Positions 8,891-17,821 of a DNA stretch of 64,000 nucleotides are shown here, piece by piece (the stretch's first letter is position 1; the number at the start of each line of letters is the position of its first letter). The notes beneath the pieces are model-generated. The model had not been told where the DNA came from and searched no databases. It was given only the letters and a program-made list of their open reading frames with translations. The translations under genes and the position numbers were made by a program. This DNA comes from Bordetella sp. H567 (GTDB lineage: Bacteria; Pseudomonadota; Gammaproteobacteria; Burkholderiales; Burkholderiaceae_B): contig NZ_CP012334.1 in NCBI RefSeq assembly GCF_001704295.1, positions 818,084-882,083 on the forward strand. Reading direction: 5' to 3'.

Positions 8891-9939
8891 ACGGAGCATC
8901 CATGCAGGCCGATGCGCCGCGCGCCGGCGGAAACGGCGGCGAGGCCAACGCGCCGCTGCTGCGCGTGCGCGACCTGGTCAAGCATTATCCCGGCTCGTCG
9001 AGCTGGCTGGGCCGCGCGCGGCCCACGGTGCAGGCCGTCGACGGCGTGTCCTTCGACGTGGCGCGTGGGGAAACCCTGTCGCTGGTCGGCGAGTCCGGCT
9101 GCGGCAAGACCACGACCGGCAAGTCCATCCTGCGCCTGATCGAGCCGACCTCCGGTTCGGTCATGCTGGAGGGGGAAGACATCGCCCGGCTGGACCCCGC
9201 GCGCATGCGCGAGCGGCGGCGCGACATGCAGATCATTTTCCAGGATCCCTATGCATCGCTGAACCCGCGCATGACCGCCGGCGCCATCGTCGCCGAGCCC
9301 ATGCGCAATTTCCGCGATGCGCGCGGCCATGGGGCGCGCGAGCGCGCGGAACGCGTGGCATGGCTGTTCTCCAAGGTGGGCCTGCGGCCCGAGGCCATGA
9401 AGAAGTTCCCGCACGAGTTCTCCGGCGGCCAGCGGCAGCGCCTGGGCATCGCGCGCGCCCTGGCCCTGCAGCCCAAGCTGATCGTGTGCGACGAACCCGT
9501 GTCGGCGCTGGACGTCTCGGTGCAGGCGCAGGTGATCAACCTGCTGATGGACTTGCAGCAGGAGTTCGGTATCGCCTATCTGTTCGTGGCGCACGACCTG
9601 GCGGTGGTGCGGCACATCAGCCATCGCGTGGCCGTCATGTATCTGGGGCAGCTGGTGGAACTGGCCGACCGCGACACGCTGTTCGCGCGGCCTCGCCATC
9701 CCTACACGGAGATCCTGTTGTCCGCGGTGCCGGTGCCCAATCCGCACGTGCGCAGCCAGCGCATGCTGCTGCGCGGGGATCCGCCCAGCCCGGCCAACCC
9801 GCCCAGCGGCTGCCGCTTCCATACGCGTTGCCCGCTGGCCCAGGATATCTGCAAGCGGGAGCGGCCGGCCCTGACGCCGCGGCCGGTGCAGGACGGCGGC
9901 CCGGGCGCGGCGCAGTGGGTGGCCTGCCATTTCCGTTGA
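8887..9939 (+). CDS. Dipeptide-type ABC transporter ATP-binding protein (DppF-like)
   Basis: A 350-residue second ATPase of the importer. It has Walker [14 protein letters not shown]-loop [14 protein letters not shown], signature [15 protein letters not shown], Walker [14 protein letters not shown]-loop FVAHDLAVV and the C-terminal [14 protein letters not shown] cysteine motif of peptide-transporter ATPases. The ATG at 8887 overlaps the preceding stop codon (ATGA), so it is translationally coupled. An in-frame ATG five codons on (MQAD) is an alternative start. Together with the previous four genes it makes a full five-component transporter. Confidence 0.94.
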   Translation: MNGASMQADAPRAGGNGGEANAPLLRVRDLVKHYPGSSSWLGRARPTVQAVDGVSFDVARGETLSLVGESGCGKTTTGKSILRLIEPTSGSVMLEGEDIARLDPARMRERRRDMQIIFQDPYASLNPRMTAGAIVAEPMRNFRDARGHGARERAERVAWLFSKVGLRPEAMKKFPHEFSGGQRQRLGIARALALQPKLIVCDEPVSALDVSVQAQVINLLMDLQQEFGIAYLFVAHDLAVVRHISHRVAVMYLGQLVELADRDTLFARPRHPYTEILLSAVPVPNPHVRSQRMLLRGDPPSPANPPSGCRFHTRCPLAQDICKRERPALTPRPVQDGGPGAAQWVACHFR

Positions 9940-9955
9940 GAGCACGGGAGACGAG

Positions 9956-11494
9956 GTGGACGACCCGATAGGCCAGGACCTTACCCACATCGGCGCCGCG
10001 CTGGCCGCGCAGGCGACGAGTTCAACGAAGCTCGTGGACGCCTTCCTGGCGCGCATCGCCGCGCACGACAAGCAGGGCGCACGGATCAACGCCATGATCG
10101 CGCTATGCCCCGACGTCCACGCACAGGCGCAACAGCTGGATCGCGAACGCGCCGTGGGGCTGGTGCGCGGCCCGCTGCATGGCATCCCCATCGTCGTGAA
10201 GGACAACATCGATATCGCCGGCCTGCCCACCACCGCGGGTTGCGCGGCGCTGCGCGAACATCGCCCGGCGCGGGACGCGCAAGTGGTACGGCGCCTGCGC
10301 GAGGCCGGGGCCATTGTCCTGGGCAAGACCAATATGTCGGAGTTCGCCTGCTCCAACGGCCGCTATGGCTACAGCTCGCTGGGCGGGCTGACCTTGAATC
10401 CCTATAACCGCGCGCGCAATGCGGCGGGATCGAGCAGCGGCAGCGCGGCGGCGGTGGCGGCCGGGTTCGCCGCGGCGGCGCTCGGCACCGATAGCTTCGG
10501 CTCCGTGCGCGCGCCGGCCTGCGTGACGGGCCTGGCCGGCCTGCGGCCCACGCAGGGGCTGGTGCCGATCGACGGCGTGCTGCCGCTGGCGCTGTCCTTC
10601 GATACGGTGGGCCCGATGGCGCACTGTGTGCGCGACGTGGCCTTGCTGCTGCGGACCATGGTCTGCGCGATGCCGGGCGCGGAGCGTGGCGAATACCTTG
10701 ACGGCCTGCGCGTGGAGGCCCTGCACGGCGCGCGCATCGGCGTGGTCGAGGATTTTCCGGGGGACGATGAAGAAGTGCGCGCCATGATGCAGGATGCCTT
10801 GGCGCGCCTGCGCGAACGCGGCGCCACGCTGGTGCCGGTGCGGTTGCCCGCGCTATCGTCCGAGCCGATCGCCGCGCCGCATGCGGGTCAGCCGGCGCCT
10901 CCGTCTTCGCCCATCACGACGCTGCATACCAGCTTGCTGGCGCCGCTGGCCGATGCGGAGTGGCCGGGCCAGCTGGATGCCTATCTGGCCGCGGGTATCG
11001 GAGGCGGACCGCGCGACATGGCGCAACTGCTGGCGGCCGCGGCCGCCTGGTCGGCCGCATGTCCGTCGCGCGCGATCAATCCACGCACGCTGGACGGCAT
11101 GCGGCGCGCGCTGGACAAGGCGCGGACGCAAACGGCTCTGGAGCGTGCGCGGGCGCAGGCCGCCTTGGCCGGCTATCGCGCCGCCGTCGTGCACGGCCTG
11201 CGGCAGGACGACCTGGCCGCGCTGGTTTTTCCGACGCTGTCCTGCCCCGCATCGCCACGCTACGACCGGCCGGATCCCGGCTACGTCGACTACCCCGTCA
11301 ACCCCTATGCCGGCCTGTACGTCGCCAGCGTGGCCGGTCTGCCCGAAATCAGCGTGCCGGCCGGCATGGCGCGGGCCGGCGTGCCCATGGGCCTGTCGTT
11401 CATGGCCGCGCCGTATGACGAAGCGCGCTTGCTGGGCCTGGCGTATGCCTTCGAGCAGGCGCGCGGTCCCATCCCTTTGCCGACACTCGATTAA
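9956..11494 (+). CDS. Amidase signature family hydrolase
   Basis: A 512-residue amidase-signature enzyme. The catalytic Ser-cisSer-Lys triad is visible: Lys in IPIVVKDNIDIAG (about residue 83), the cis-Ser in AGSSSGSAAAVAAG and the nucleophile in GTDSFGSVRAPA. Start is GTG at 9956, 17 bp past the last ABC gene; no in-frame ATG precedes the conserved region. The family hydrolyses amides, ureido compounds or allophanate. As the last gene of the peptide-import operon it may deamidate or deacylate the imported compound. It lacks an obvious signal peptide, so it is cytoplasmic. An AtzF/GatA identity is not indicated by context. Confidence 0.88.
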   Translation: MDDPIGQDLTHIGAALAAQATSSTKLVDAFLARIAAHDKQGARINAMIALCPDVHAQAQQLDRERAVGLVRGPLHGIPIVVKDNIDIAGLPTTAGCAALREHRPARDAQVVRRLREAGAIVLGKTNMSEFACSNGRYGYSSLGGLTLNPYNRARNAAGSSSGSAAAVAAGFAAAALGTDSFGSVRAPACVTGLAGLRPTQGLVPIDGVLPLALSFDTVGPMAHCVRDVALLLRTMVCAMPGAERGEYLDGLRVEALHGARIGVVEDFPGDDEEVRAMMQDALARLRERGATLVPVRLPALSSEPIAAPHAGQPAPPSSPITTLHTSLLAPLADAEWPGQLDAYLAAGIGGGPRDMAQLLAAAAAWSAACPSRAINPRTLDGMRRALDKARTQTALERARAQAALAGYRAAVVHGLRQDDLAALVFPTLSCPASPRYDRPDPGYVDYPVNPYAGLYVASVAGLPEISVPAGMARAGVPMGLSFMAAPYDEARLLGLAYAFEQARGPIPLPTLD

Positions 11495-11588
11495 GCGCGG
11501 CTGGTGGGGTCAGGATCTTCTGCCCACCAACATGGAACTATTGCGCGACTTCCAAGCGCGGAGCGCGCAGCGGTGCGCTGTCCTTCAA

Positions 11589-12419
11589 TCAGAACCCGTA
11601 CAGATACGCTGGATTATCCACCAGGATCTTTCGACGGACCGCTTCATCCGGCGCCCAATGCAGCAGCATGTCCAGCATATCCGCGTTGTCGGGCGTATCC
11701 TGGCGTCCCGGGTGCGGATGGTTGCTCGCCCACAGGCAACGATCCGGATTCGCCGCCACCAGCGCGCGGGCCAGCACGCTGACGTCGTCATAGCCAGGCG
11801 GCCCGGACACCGACGTTTCATAAGGCGCGGATAACTTCACCCATACCTTGCCCGTATCCAGCAAGCCCAACAGGGCTTGGAAACCCGGATGGGATACCGG
11901 CACCGGCGTCTGGAACTTGCCGTTGTGATCGATGCTGATGTGGCAGGGCAGGTCGCGTAGCAGCGTGGCGTAGTCCGCCAGTTCGCGGCCGTCGAGTTGC
12001 AAATTGATGACCCAGCCCAGGTCGGCGAGGCGCCGGGCCATCGGGGCCAGCATGTCCCAGCGCATCAGCCCGCCGCTGTTCGGGATCATCATGAAGCGGA
12101 CGCCTCGCACACCGGCCTCGTGCAGGCGCCGGAGTTCGCTCTCGGGCGTATCCACGGGCAGTGTCGCGATCATGCGGGCGGAGCCCCGCGATCTTGACAG
12201 TGCGTCCAGGGCACAGCGATTGTCGTAGCCATATCCGGTGGCCTGGACGATCAGCGCGCGCGCCAGGCCCAGCGAATCACGTAGCCGCACGTAATCGTCC
12301 CAGGACGCCTCCGGCGGCGGGAACGTGGCGGTCGATGCGAGCGGGTAGCGCGAGAGCTCGTACACGTGCATATGGCAATCGCAGGCGCCTGCCGGCGCCT
12401 TCAGACGCGGTGTCTTCAT
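11589..12419 (-). CDS. Amidohydrolase family 2 protein (LigI/lactonase-like)
   Basis: A 276-residue TIM-barrel hydrolase of the amidohydrolase-2 (PF04909) family. The metal-site motif CDCHMHVYE lies near residue 15, and WASNHPHPG near residue 225 replaces the GSDWPHP motif common in relatives. This short form resembles 2-pyrone-4,6-dicarboxylate lactonase (LigI) and D-galactarolactone isomerase, which open or isomerise lactones of acid substrates. ATG at 12419 was preferred to an upstream TTG because GGAAAGG lies at proper distance. Last gene of the TRAP/LacI/dehydrogenase operon, so a lactone of the transported organic or sugar acid is a reasonable substrate (inference). Confidence 0.82.
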   Translation of the reverse strand: MKTPRLKAPAGACDCHMHVYELSRYPLASTATFPPPEASWDDYVRLRDSLGLARALIVQATGYGYDNRCALDALSRSRGSARMIATLPVDTPESELRRLHEAGVRGVRFMMIPNSGGLMRWDMLAPMARRLADLGWVINLQLDGRELADYATLLRDLPCHISIDHNGKFQTPVPVSHPGFQALLGLLDTGKVWVKLSAPYETSVSGPPGYDDVSVLARALVAANPDRCLWASNHPHPGRQDTPDNADMLDMLLHWAPDEAVRRKILVDNPAYLYGF

Positions 12420-12443
12420 TGCGGCTTTCCTTTCCAAAAGGGT

Positions 12444-13436
12444 TCAGCGGCGCAGCCGTGCCAGCCGCGTGGCATGCGGCAGGTTCACGGCGTGGGGCGG
12501 CGTCTCGCCGCGCAGGATGGCGCGCACCTGGGCGACGGTATCCATGGCCTGGTGTTCCGCCGCCTGCGGCGTCAGGCCGCCGATGTGCGGCGTGGCGATG
12601 ACGCGCGGGTGCGCGGCCAGCCCCAGCGAGGGCATCTGGTCCTGCGCGCGCCCCACGTCCAGGGCGCAGCCCGCGATGGTGCCGCTGTCCAGCGCATCGC
12701 GCAGCGCTTCCTCGTCCACCAGTTCGCCACGCGAGGCGTTGATGAAGACCGCCTCGCGCTTCATGCGTGCGTAGGCGTCGCGGCCCATCAGGTTTGCGGT
12801 CTCCGGCAGGGCAGGCGCCAGGCAGACCACGTAGTCGGAATCCGCCAGGAGGGCATCCCGTTCCACCTGCCGCATGCCGTCGGGCAGGGTTTGCGGTTGC
12901 GGGTCCTGCACCAGCACGCGCATCCCCAGCGCCTGGCACGCCCGCGCCAGATAGCGGCCGATATGGCCGTGGCCGATGATGCCCACCGTCGCGCCGCGCA
13001 GCTCGCGGCCCATGACGACCGGCGCCGCCTGCCCACCCCAGTAGGCCGCCGCGGCGCGGCTGATGTTGCGGCTGGCGTCGATCATCACGCCCAGTACCCA
13101 TTCGGACACGGAGGCATCGAAGCCCGGCGTCGCCTGCGTGACCAGTACGCCATGGCGGCTGGCCGCGTCCACGTCGATATTGCGGATGTCGACGGCCACG
13201 CGGCAATAGGCGACCAGGTCGGGCAGGGCCTCGAACACCGCCGCCGGCGCCGCCGCCAGCCGGCTGGAGATGACGATCTGGCAGCCCTGTGCCAGGCGGA
13301 TCACGTCCTGTGGCGTGGTCGGATCCGCGCCCGGGTTCAGGCGTACCTCGCCGAGTTCGCGCAACGCGTGCAAAGCGCGCTCGCCGTAGTAATTGGCCAG
13401 GGCCTGCGGGGAATGCGTCAACAGTATCGTGGTCAT
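12444..13436 (-). CDS. D-isomer-specific 2-hydroxyacid dehydrogenase
   Basis: A 330-residue NAD(P)-dependent oxidoreductase. The Rossmann motif is GIIGHGHIGRYLA (about residues 150-162). The catalytic Arg region is INASRGELVDEEAL, the Glu region follows, and the His is in ATPHIGGLTPQA. It interconverts a 2-keto acid and a D-2-hydroxy acid in the cytoplasm. Its ATG overlaps the stop of the LacI gene (ATGA), so the two are coupled. It sits between the regulator and a lactonase-like hydrolase in a TRAP uptake operon, consistent with oxidation of an imported hydroxy acid or reduction of a derived keto acid. Confidence 0.9.
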   Translation of the reverse strand: MTTILLTHSPQALANYYGERALHALRELGEVRLNPGADPTTPQDVIRLAQGCQIVISSRLAAAPAAVFEALPDLVAYCRVAVDIRNIDVDAASRHGVLVTQATPGFDASVSEWVLGVMIDASRNISRAAAAYWGGQAAPVVMGRELRGATVGIIGHGHIGRYLARACQALGMRVLVQDPQPQTLPDGMRQVERDALLADSDYVVCLAPALPETANLMGRDAYARMKREAVFINASRGELVDEEALRDALDSGTIAGCALDVGRAQDQMPSLGLAAHPRVIATPHIGGLTPQAAEHQAMDTVAQVRAILRGETPPHAVNLPHATRLARLRR

Positions 13437-14524
13437 GCGGGGGATTTCCTTGGGGACCGCGCGCGTGGGCGCGGGGATGCGGCGAGGGCCGGCGGCGCGG
13501 CCACGGACCGGCGTTCGACCAGCCGCGGCTGGAACAGCACCTCGCGCGCCGGCAATCCGGGTTGGGCAAGGCGCTCGACGACCATGGCGACCATGGCGCG
13601 CGCCATGTCGGCGCTGGGCATTTCCACCGTGGTCAGCGGTGGATTGGCGTAGGCGGTCATCACCAGGTTGTCCATGCCGATCACCGACACGTCGCCCGGC
13701 ACGGACAGCCCGGCGCCATGCAGGCCGGCCATCAGGCCCAGGGCCATCATGTCGTTGATGGCGATGATGCCGGTGGGCCGGGTTTTCATCGCCGCAATGC
13801 GGCCGGCCATGGCATAGCCTTCGTCGGCCAGGTGCGAATCGCCATAGCCGGACCCGGTCGCGCCTTCCAGCACCTGGGCGTGTGCGCCCGCGCCGGCCTG
13901 CCGCGCCGCTTCCAGAAAGCCCCGGCGCTTGAGCTCGCGGCTTACGGTCTTGACGTCCGGGGTGACCAGGGCCAGCCACTGGTGACCGTGGGCCACCAGA
14001 TGTTCGACCGCCAGCCGGGACGCCAGCGTGTTGTCGGGAGAAACATGGTCGATGCGCGAATGCGCGTCGCCGTCGCCGCCGCGGTCGTAGCTGACGATCG
14101 CCAGGCCTCGCGCGATGGCGGCTTCCAGGTGACCTTCGTCGGTACGCGACGACGCCAGGATGACGCCGCGCACGCCCAGCGCGATCAGGTCGTCGAAGGT
14201 GCGCGATTCCTGCTCCTGGTCACGGTGCGTGTTGCCCAGCAACACGCGGAATCCGTGCGCGTCGCGCGCGGCCGCCTCCACATGCACCGCCAGTTCACCG
14301 AACATGGGGTTGGCCGTGGAGGGCACCAGCAGCCCGATCAGCGGCGCGTAGCCGGTCTTCAGCTGGCGCGCCGCCTGGTTGGGGCGGTAGTTCAACTCCC
14401 GGATGGCGTCCTGCACCCGCTGGAAGGTATCGCGACCGAGACGGTCCGTGCGGCCGTTCAGCACATTCGATACCGAGCTTACCGACACGCCCGCCAGCGC
14501 GGCCACATCCTGGATCGTCGTCAT
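13433..14524 (-). CDS. LacI family transcriptional regulator
   Basis: A 363-residue repressor. The N-terminal HTH TTIQDVAALAGVSVSSVSNV and hinge (YRPNQAARQLKTG) are textbook LacI. A periplasmic-binding-protein-like effector domain covers about residues 60-340. It is the third gene of the operon that starts with the TRAP binding protein, 9 bp after the permease stop. A perfect 19-bp palindrome lies just downstream of the operon promoter's -10 box, so autoregulation together with the transport genes is likely. The inducer is probably the TRAP substrate or a metabolite of it. Confidence 0.93.
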   Translation of the reverse strand: MTTIQDVAALAGVSVSSVSNVLNGRTDRLGRDTFQRVQDAIRELNYRPNQAARQLKTGYAPLIGLLVPSTANPMFGELAVHVEAAARDAHGFRVLLGNTHRDQEQESRTFDDLIALGVRGVILASSRTDEGHLEAAIARGLAIVSYDRGGDGDAHSRIDHVSPDNTLASRLAVEHLVAHGHQWLALVTPDVKTVSRELKRRGFLEAARQAGAGAHAQVLEGATGSGYGDSHLADEGYAMAGRIAAMKTRPTGIIAINDMMALGLMAGLHGAGLSVPGDVSVIGMDNLVMTAYANPPLTTVEMPSADMARAMVAMVVERLAQPGLPAREVLFQPRLVERRSVAAPPALAASPRPRARSPRKSPA

Positions 14525-14533
14525 TCTGTTTTC

Positions 14534-16435
14534 TCAAGCCATGTTCATCATGCGGGGTACCCACAGGCTGATCGCGGGCACGAAAATCAGCACTATAAGC
14601 ATGATCACGAGCAGGGCGAGGTATTTCACCATCGGCCGCGATACCTGCTCGACGCGCGTGCCGGTCATCGCGCAGGTGGCGAACAGGCCCAGGCCGAAGG
14701 GCGGGCTGAACAGCCCCAGGCCCATGGCGATCACCACCACGGTGCCGAAGTGCAGGGGATTCACGCCGACCTGCTGCGCGATGGGCGTGAGCAGCGGCCC
14801 AAAGATGATCAGCGCCGGGGCGCCTTCCAGGATGGCGCCGAAGACGACCATCAGCAGCGCCGACACCAGGATGAAGGCGGTGCTGCCGTAGTTGTGCGCC
14901 AAGTGCGTCATGGTGTCGGACAGGAAGCTAGGCAACTGCTGCACCGTCAGCGCGAACGCCACGCTGGACGCCGCCGCGATGATGAACAGGATGCCGCCCG
15001 CCATGGACGCCGCTCGCACGAACAGGGCCACGATGGCGCGCGGGGTCAGCTCGCGGAAGGCCAGCGCGCCGGCAAGCAGCGCATACACCACCGCGAAGGC
15101 CGAGACCTCCGTCGACGTCGCCACCCCCGAGGTCACGCCCTTGCCTATCATGCCCACCATCACCAGCGCGATGAACGCGCCGCCCAGCAGCTGCGGCCAC
15201 GGCATGCGCACCGGAAAGGCGCGCATGGGGTCCACTTTCTTGCCGAACCAGATCGCCATGGCCGACAGGCCGGTGGCCAGGACCGCCGCCGGTACCAGCC
15301 CAGCCAGGAACAGCCCGCCGATCGAGATATTGGCAACGAAGCCCATGATGATCAGGTTCACGCACGGCGGAATGGTCTCGGCCATGACGGCGGAGCAGGC
15401 CAATACCGCAGCGGTCTCGTTGACGTCCTGCTCGGTGCGGCGAACCGCCGGCACCACGATGCCGCCCACGGCGGCGATATCGGCCAGCTTGGAGCCCGAT
15501 ACGCCGGAGAAGAAGGCCGTGGCCAGGATGGAGATCAGGTTCATCGAGCCGCGCACGCGGCCGAACATCCGCACCAGCAGTTCGATCAGGCGGGTCGACA
15601 TGCCGTTGGATTCCATGATCAGGCCGGCCAGCACGAAGAAGGGGATCGCCAGCAGTACGAAGTGGTCCATGCCCGCCATGACCTGCTGCGAATAGATGAT
15701 GAGCGGCAGCGTCGGTTCAGCCATGAAATACACCAGCGAAGACAGCGCCAGCACGAAGGCGATGGGCACGCCGGCGATCAGGCTGCCGAAGAAGGCCGCG
15801 GTCAGCAGCAGCCACGGCCTGATCGCCCAGGCCTCGGGCATCCAGGCATTCCAGGCCCAGACTGCCGCGCACAGCGCGACGGCCCCGGCCAGCGTGCCAT
15901 AGACCGCGCGCCGCGGGCCTGACAGCGCATTGGCGATGCCCACGACCGTCATGAACAGCGCGCCGACGAATACCGGCAGCACGCTCATCCATTGCGGCGT
16001 GCCGATGGGCGTGGTCACGTTCACGGAATCGAGCAGCAGTTCCCAGGACGAAGCGCACAGCGCCGCCGAGGTGCCGGCCACCGCCCAGCCTGCCAGCTGC
16101 ATGGCCGGAACGCGCCACGGCCGCGGCAGCAGGCCGCGGAAGACTTCGATGCCGACATGCTGGCGCCGTGCCAGCACGGTCGCGCCGCCCAGGAAGACCA
16201 GCGTCACCATCAGGCCGCGCGCGGCTTCCTCCGCCCAGTCCACCGGGCTGTGCAGGAAGTAGCGCAGGATCACGGACACGAAGACCACGCCCACGTCCAC
16301 GGCCAGGACCAGGGCGCAGAAGTGTTCGATGACGGTGCAGATCCGTCCCAGCCAGCGCGCGGGCGCCGCCGCGCCATCCGCGGCGGCGTGCCCATGCGCC
16401 GGGCCGGCGCCTCCTGGCAGTACATGTGCGTTCAT
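14534..16435 (-). CDS. TRAP transporter permease, fused small and large subunits (DctQM)
   Basis: A 633-residue membrane protein joining a DctQ-like four-helix domain (about residues 25-190, with HSPVDWAEEAARG) to a DctM-like 12-13-helix domain (GVPIAFVLALSSLVYFM onward, FSGVSGSKLADIAAVG, ending SLWVPRMMNMA). Fused QM permeases are common in proteobacterial TRAP systems. ATG at 16435 has GGGAG seven bases upstream and is preferred over an in-frame start nine codons earlier. It uses the sodium or proton gradient with the binding protein encoded 47 bp upstream. Cargo is typically a C4-dicarboxylate, keto acid or sugar acid. Confidence 0.92.
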   Translation of the reverse strand: MNAHVLPGGAGPAHGHAAADGAAAPARWLGRICTVIEHFCALVLAVDVGVVFVSVILRYFLHSPVDWAEEAARGLMVTLVFLGGATVLARRQHVGIEVFRGLLPRPWRVPAMQLAGWAVAGTSAALCASSWELLLDSVNVTTPIGTPQWMSVLPVFVGALFMTVVGIANALSGPRRAVYGTLAGAVALCAAVWAWNAWMPEAWAIRPWLLLTAAFFGSLIAGVPIAFVLALSSLVYFMAEPTLPLIIYSQQVMAGMDHFVLLAIPFFVLAGLIMESNGMSTRLIELLVRMFGRVRGSMNLISILATAFFSGVSGSKLADIAAVGGIVVPAVRRTEQDVNETAAVLACSAVMAETIPPCVNLIIMGFVANISIGGLFLAGLVPAAVLATGLSAMAIWFGKKVDPMRAFPVRMPWPQLLGGAFIALVMVGMIGKGVTSGVATSTEVSAFAVVYALLAGALAFRELTPRAIVALFVRAASMAGGILFIIAAASSVAFALTVQQLPSFLSDTMTHLAHNYGSTAFILVSALLMVVFGAILEGAPALIIFGPLLTPIAQQVGVNPLHFGTVVVIAMGLGLFSPPFGLGLFATCAMTGTRVEQVSRPMVKYLALLVIMLIVLIFVPAISLWVPRMMNMA

Positions 16436-16482
16436 GCGGTGCTCCCAGCCGCGGGGCGGCATCGTCGGTGCTGTCGGGACGC

Positions 16483-17532
16483 TCAGGCGCGCGATTTATT
16501 GATGATGTCCAGCATGGGCTTGGTGACCGGGTACTGCGCGGTCACGCTGGGCCACAGCTTGTCTTCCATCGCCTGGCGCAGCCGCTGGCGTTCGCCGGGC
16601 TCCATGGGGTGGAACTTGATGCCCTGTTTTTCCAGCTCGGCCAGGGCCTGCTTGCCCTTGGTACCCGCCACCTCGCGCTGGTACAGCGACGCTTCCTGGG
16701 CCGCTTTCAGGAAGACCGGCTGCAGGTCTGCCGGCACCTTGCCCAGGCCGCGCTTGCCGATGGCGGTAATGGATGGGCTGAACAGGTGATTCGTCAGCCA
16801 GCAGTTGCTGACGACTTCGTTGAACTTGCTGGACAGAACCGTCGCGGCATCATGCTCGAAGCCGTCGACCACGCCCGTCTGCACGGCGGTGTAGAGCTCG
16901 TTGATGGGAATGGGCGTGGGAATGGCGCCCATCAGCTTGAAGGTCTCGACGAAGATGGGCGTGGGCAGGACGCGCAGCTTGACGTTTTTCAGGTCGCTGT
17001 CGTGCTCCACCACTTTCTTCGTGTAGACGCTGCGGGCATTGAAGTGGTTGCCCCAGCCGATGAAGGTGCACCCCGTGCGCGATTGCAGCAGCTTGTTGAA
17101 CTGATCGCCCACACCCGCGTCCACGGACTTGTTGACATGCTCCCAGCTATCGAACACGAATCCCATGTCCAGCAGCGCCAGTTCCGGCAGGGCGGTTGCC
17201 CAGATCGAACTGCCTGTGATCATCATGTCGATGGAGCCCAGGCGCACCTGCTGAACCACGTCGGACTCCTTTCCCAGCTGTCCGTTGGGAAAGATGTCTA
17301 CCCGGATACGGTCGCCGGCGGACTGCTTCAGGTCGGCGGCGAAGCGCTCGTACCAGATGTATTGGGCGGATTGCTGGTCCGCCGGCTGCGAAATCGAGCA
17401 GCGCAGGGATACCGTGGCCGGGGCCGCCATGACCCCGGGAGCGGCGATCGCGGCGGCGGCGCCGGCCGCGGTCTTCAGGAAGCCGCGACGGGATACGGCG
17501 GCGGGCAGGCGTGAAAAATCGTGCGATCTCAT
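16483..17532 (-). CDS. TRAP transporter substrate-binding protein (DctP family)
   Basis: A 349-residue periplasmic protein with a Tat-type leader: SRRGFLKTAAG followed by an Ala-rich core ending near PGVMAA. The mature part has the DctP fold, with LGSIDMMITGSSIWATALPE, LRVLPTPIFVETFKLMGAIP and PIPINELYTAVQTGVVDGFE typical of TRAP binding proteins. First gene of a five-gene operon, 31 bp downstream of a LacI-type palindrome, with GGAG before the ATG. A Tat signal on a TRAP binding protein is less common than Sec but well known in Burkholderiales. Confidence 0.93.
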   Translation of the reverse strand: MRSHDFSRLPAAVSRRGFLKTAAGAAAAIAAPGVMAAPATVSLRCSISQPADQQSAQYIWYERFAADLKQSAGDRIRVDIFPNGQLGKESDVVQQVRLGSIDMMITGSSIWATALPELALLDMGFVFDSWEHVNKSVDAGVGDQFNKLLQSRTGCTFIGWGNHFNARSVYTKKVVEHDSDLKNVKLRVLPTPIFVETFKLMGAIPTPIPINELYTAVQTGVVDGFEHDAATVLSSKFNEVVSNCWLTNHLFSPSITAIGKRGLGKVPADLQPVFLKAAQEASLYQREVAGTKGKQALAELEKQGIKFHPMEPGERQRLRQAMEDKLWPSVTAQYPVTKPMLDIINKSRA

Positions 17533-17563
17533 GCTTTTGTCTCCGGCTTATAGGTTTAGGTAT

Positions 17564-17582
17564 AACGATTTACTAAATCGTT
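17564..17582. promoter_or_regulatory. Perfect 19-bp palindrome, probable LacI operator
   Basis: AACGATTTACTAAATCGTT is a perfect 9-1-9 inverted repeat. On the - strand it begins 6 bp after the -10 box of the TRAP operon promoter and so covers the transcription start, the classic position for repression. The operon encodes a LacI regulator as its third gene. The assignment of that protein to this site is inference, but position and symmetry fit well. Confidence 0.75.
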
Positions 17583-17588
17583 CTACGC

Positions 17589-17617
17589 ATCCTAGGTGTT
17601 TTGCCGTTTCTTTACAA
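17589..17617 (-). promoter_or_regulatory. Sigma70-type promoter of the TRAP operon
   Basis: On the - strand, -35 TTGTAA (17617-17612) and -10 TAGGAT (17594-17589) are separated by exactly 17 bp. The expected start at about 17582 falls inside the LacI-type palindrome, 50 bp before the ATG of the binding protein gene. Confidence 0.65.
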
Positions 17618-17821
17618 TAGGGGCCTGCCATGGGCTTTCCAGCCCGCCACGGGCCCGCGCCAAGGGCCGCAAGAGGATCGAGCATGCCCAGTGCAAGATT
17701 CACCCTGCGACGCAACCAAATCGCCTCGGGTGTTCCTCAACCCGCTGCTCGCCCATTTCATGAAAATTCGACGTCGCCAGGGCGATACTGCGCCGCAGCA
17801 GTTTCCCCCCCTGCGATCGAC

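Noticed and set aside
5618-8899. 1093-codon open frame on the - strand across the ABC transporter genes, and similar long antisense frames (for example 13289-15922 + and 33186-36695 +).
   Set aside because: They lie opposite clearly conserved genes, have repetitive His/Gln/Arg-rich translations without domain signatures, and are expected from the very high third-position GC.
11503-11530. GGTGGG...CCCACC hairpin between the convergent amidase and amidohydrolase genes.
   Set aside because: The loop is 14 bases and there is no T-run; too weak to call as terminator.
17684-17821. Longer N-terminus for the ArnC-like gene from ATG 17684.
   Set aside because: The ribosome site is good, but codon third positions in this segment are not GC-biased like the gene body and the added residues match nothing in the family; kept only as an alternative.
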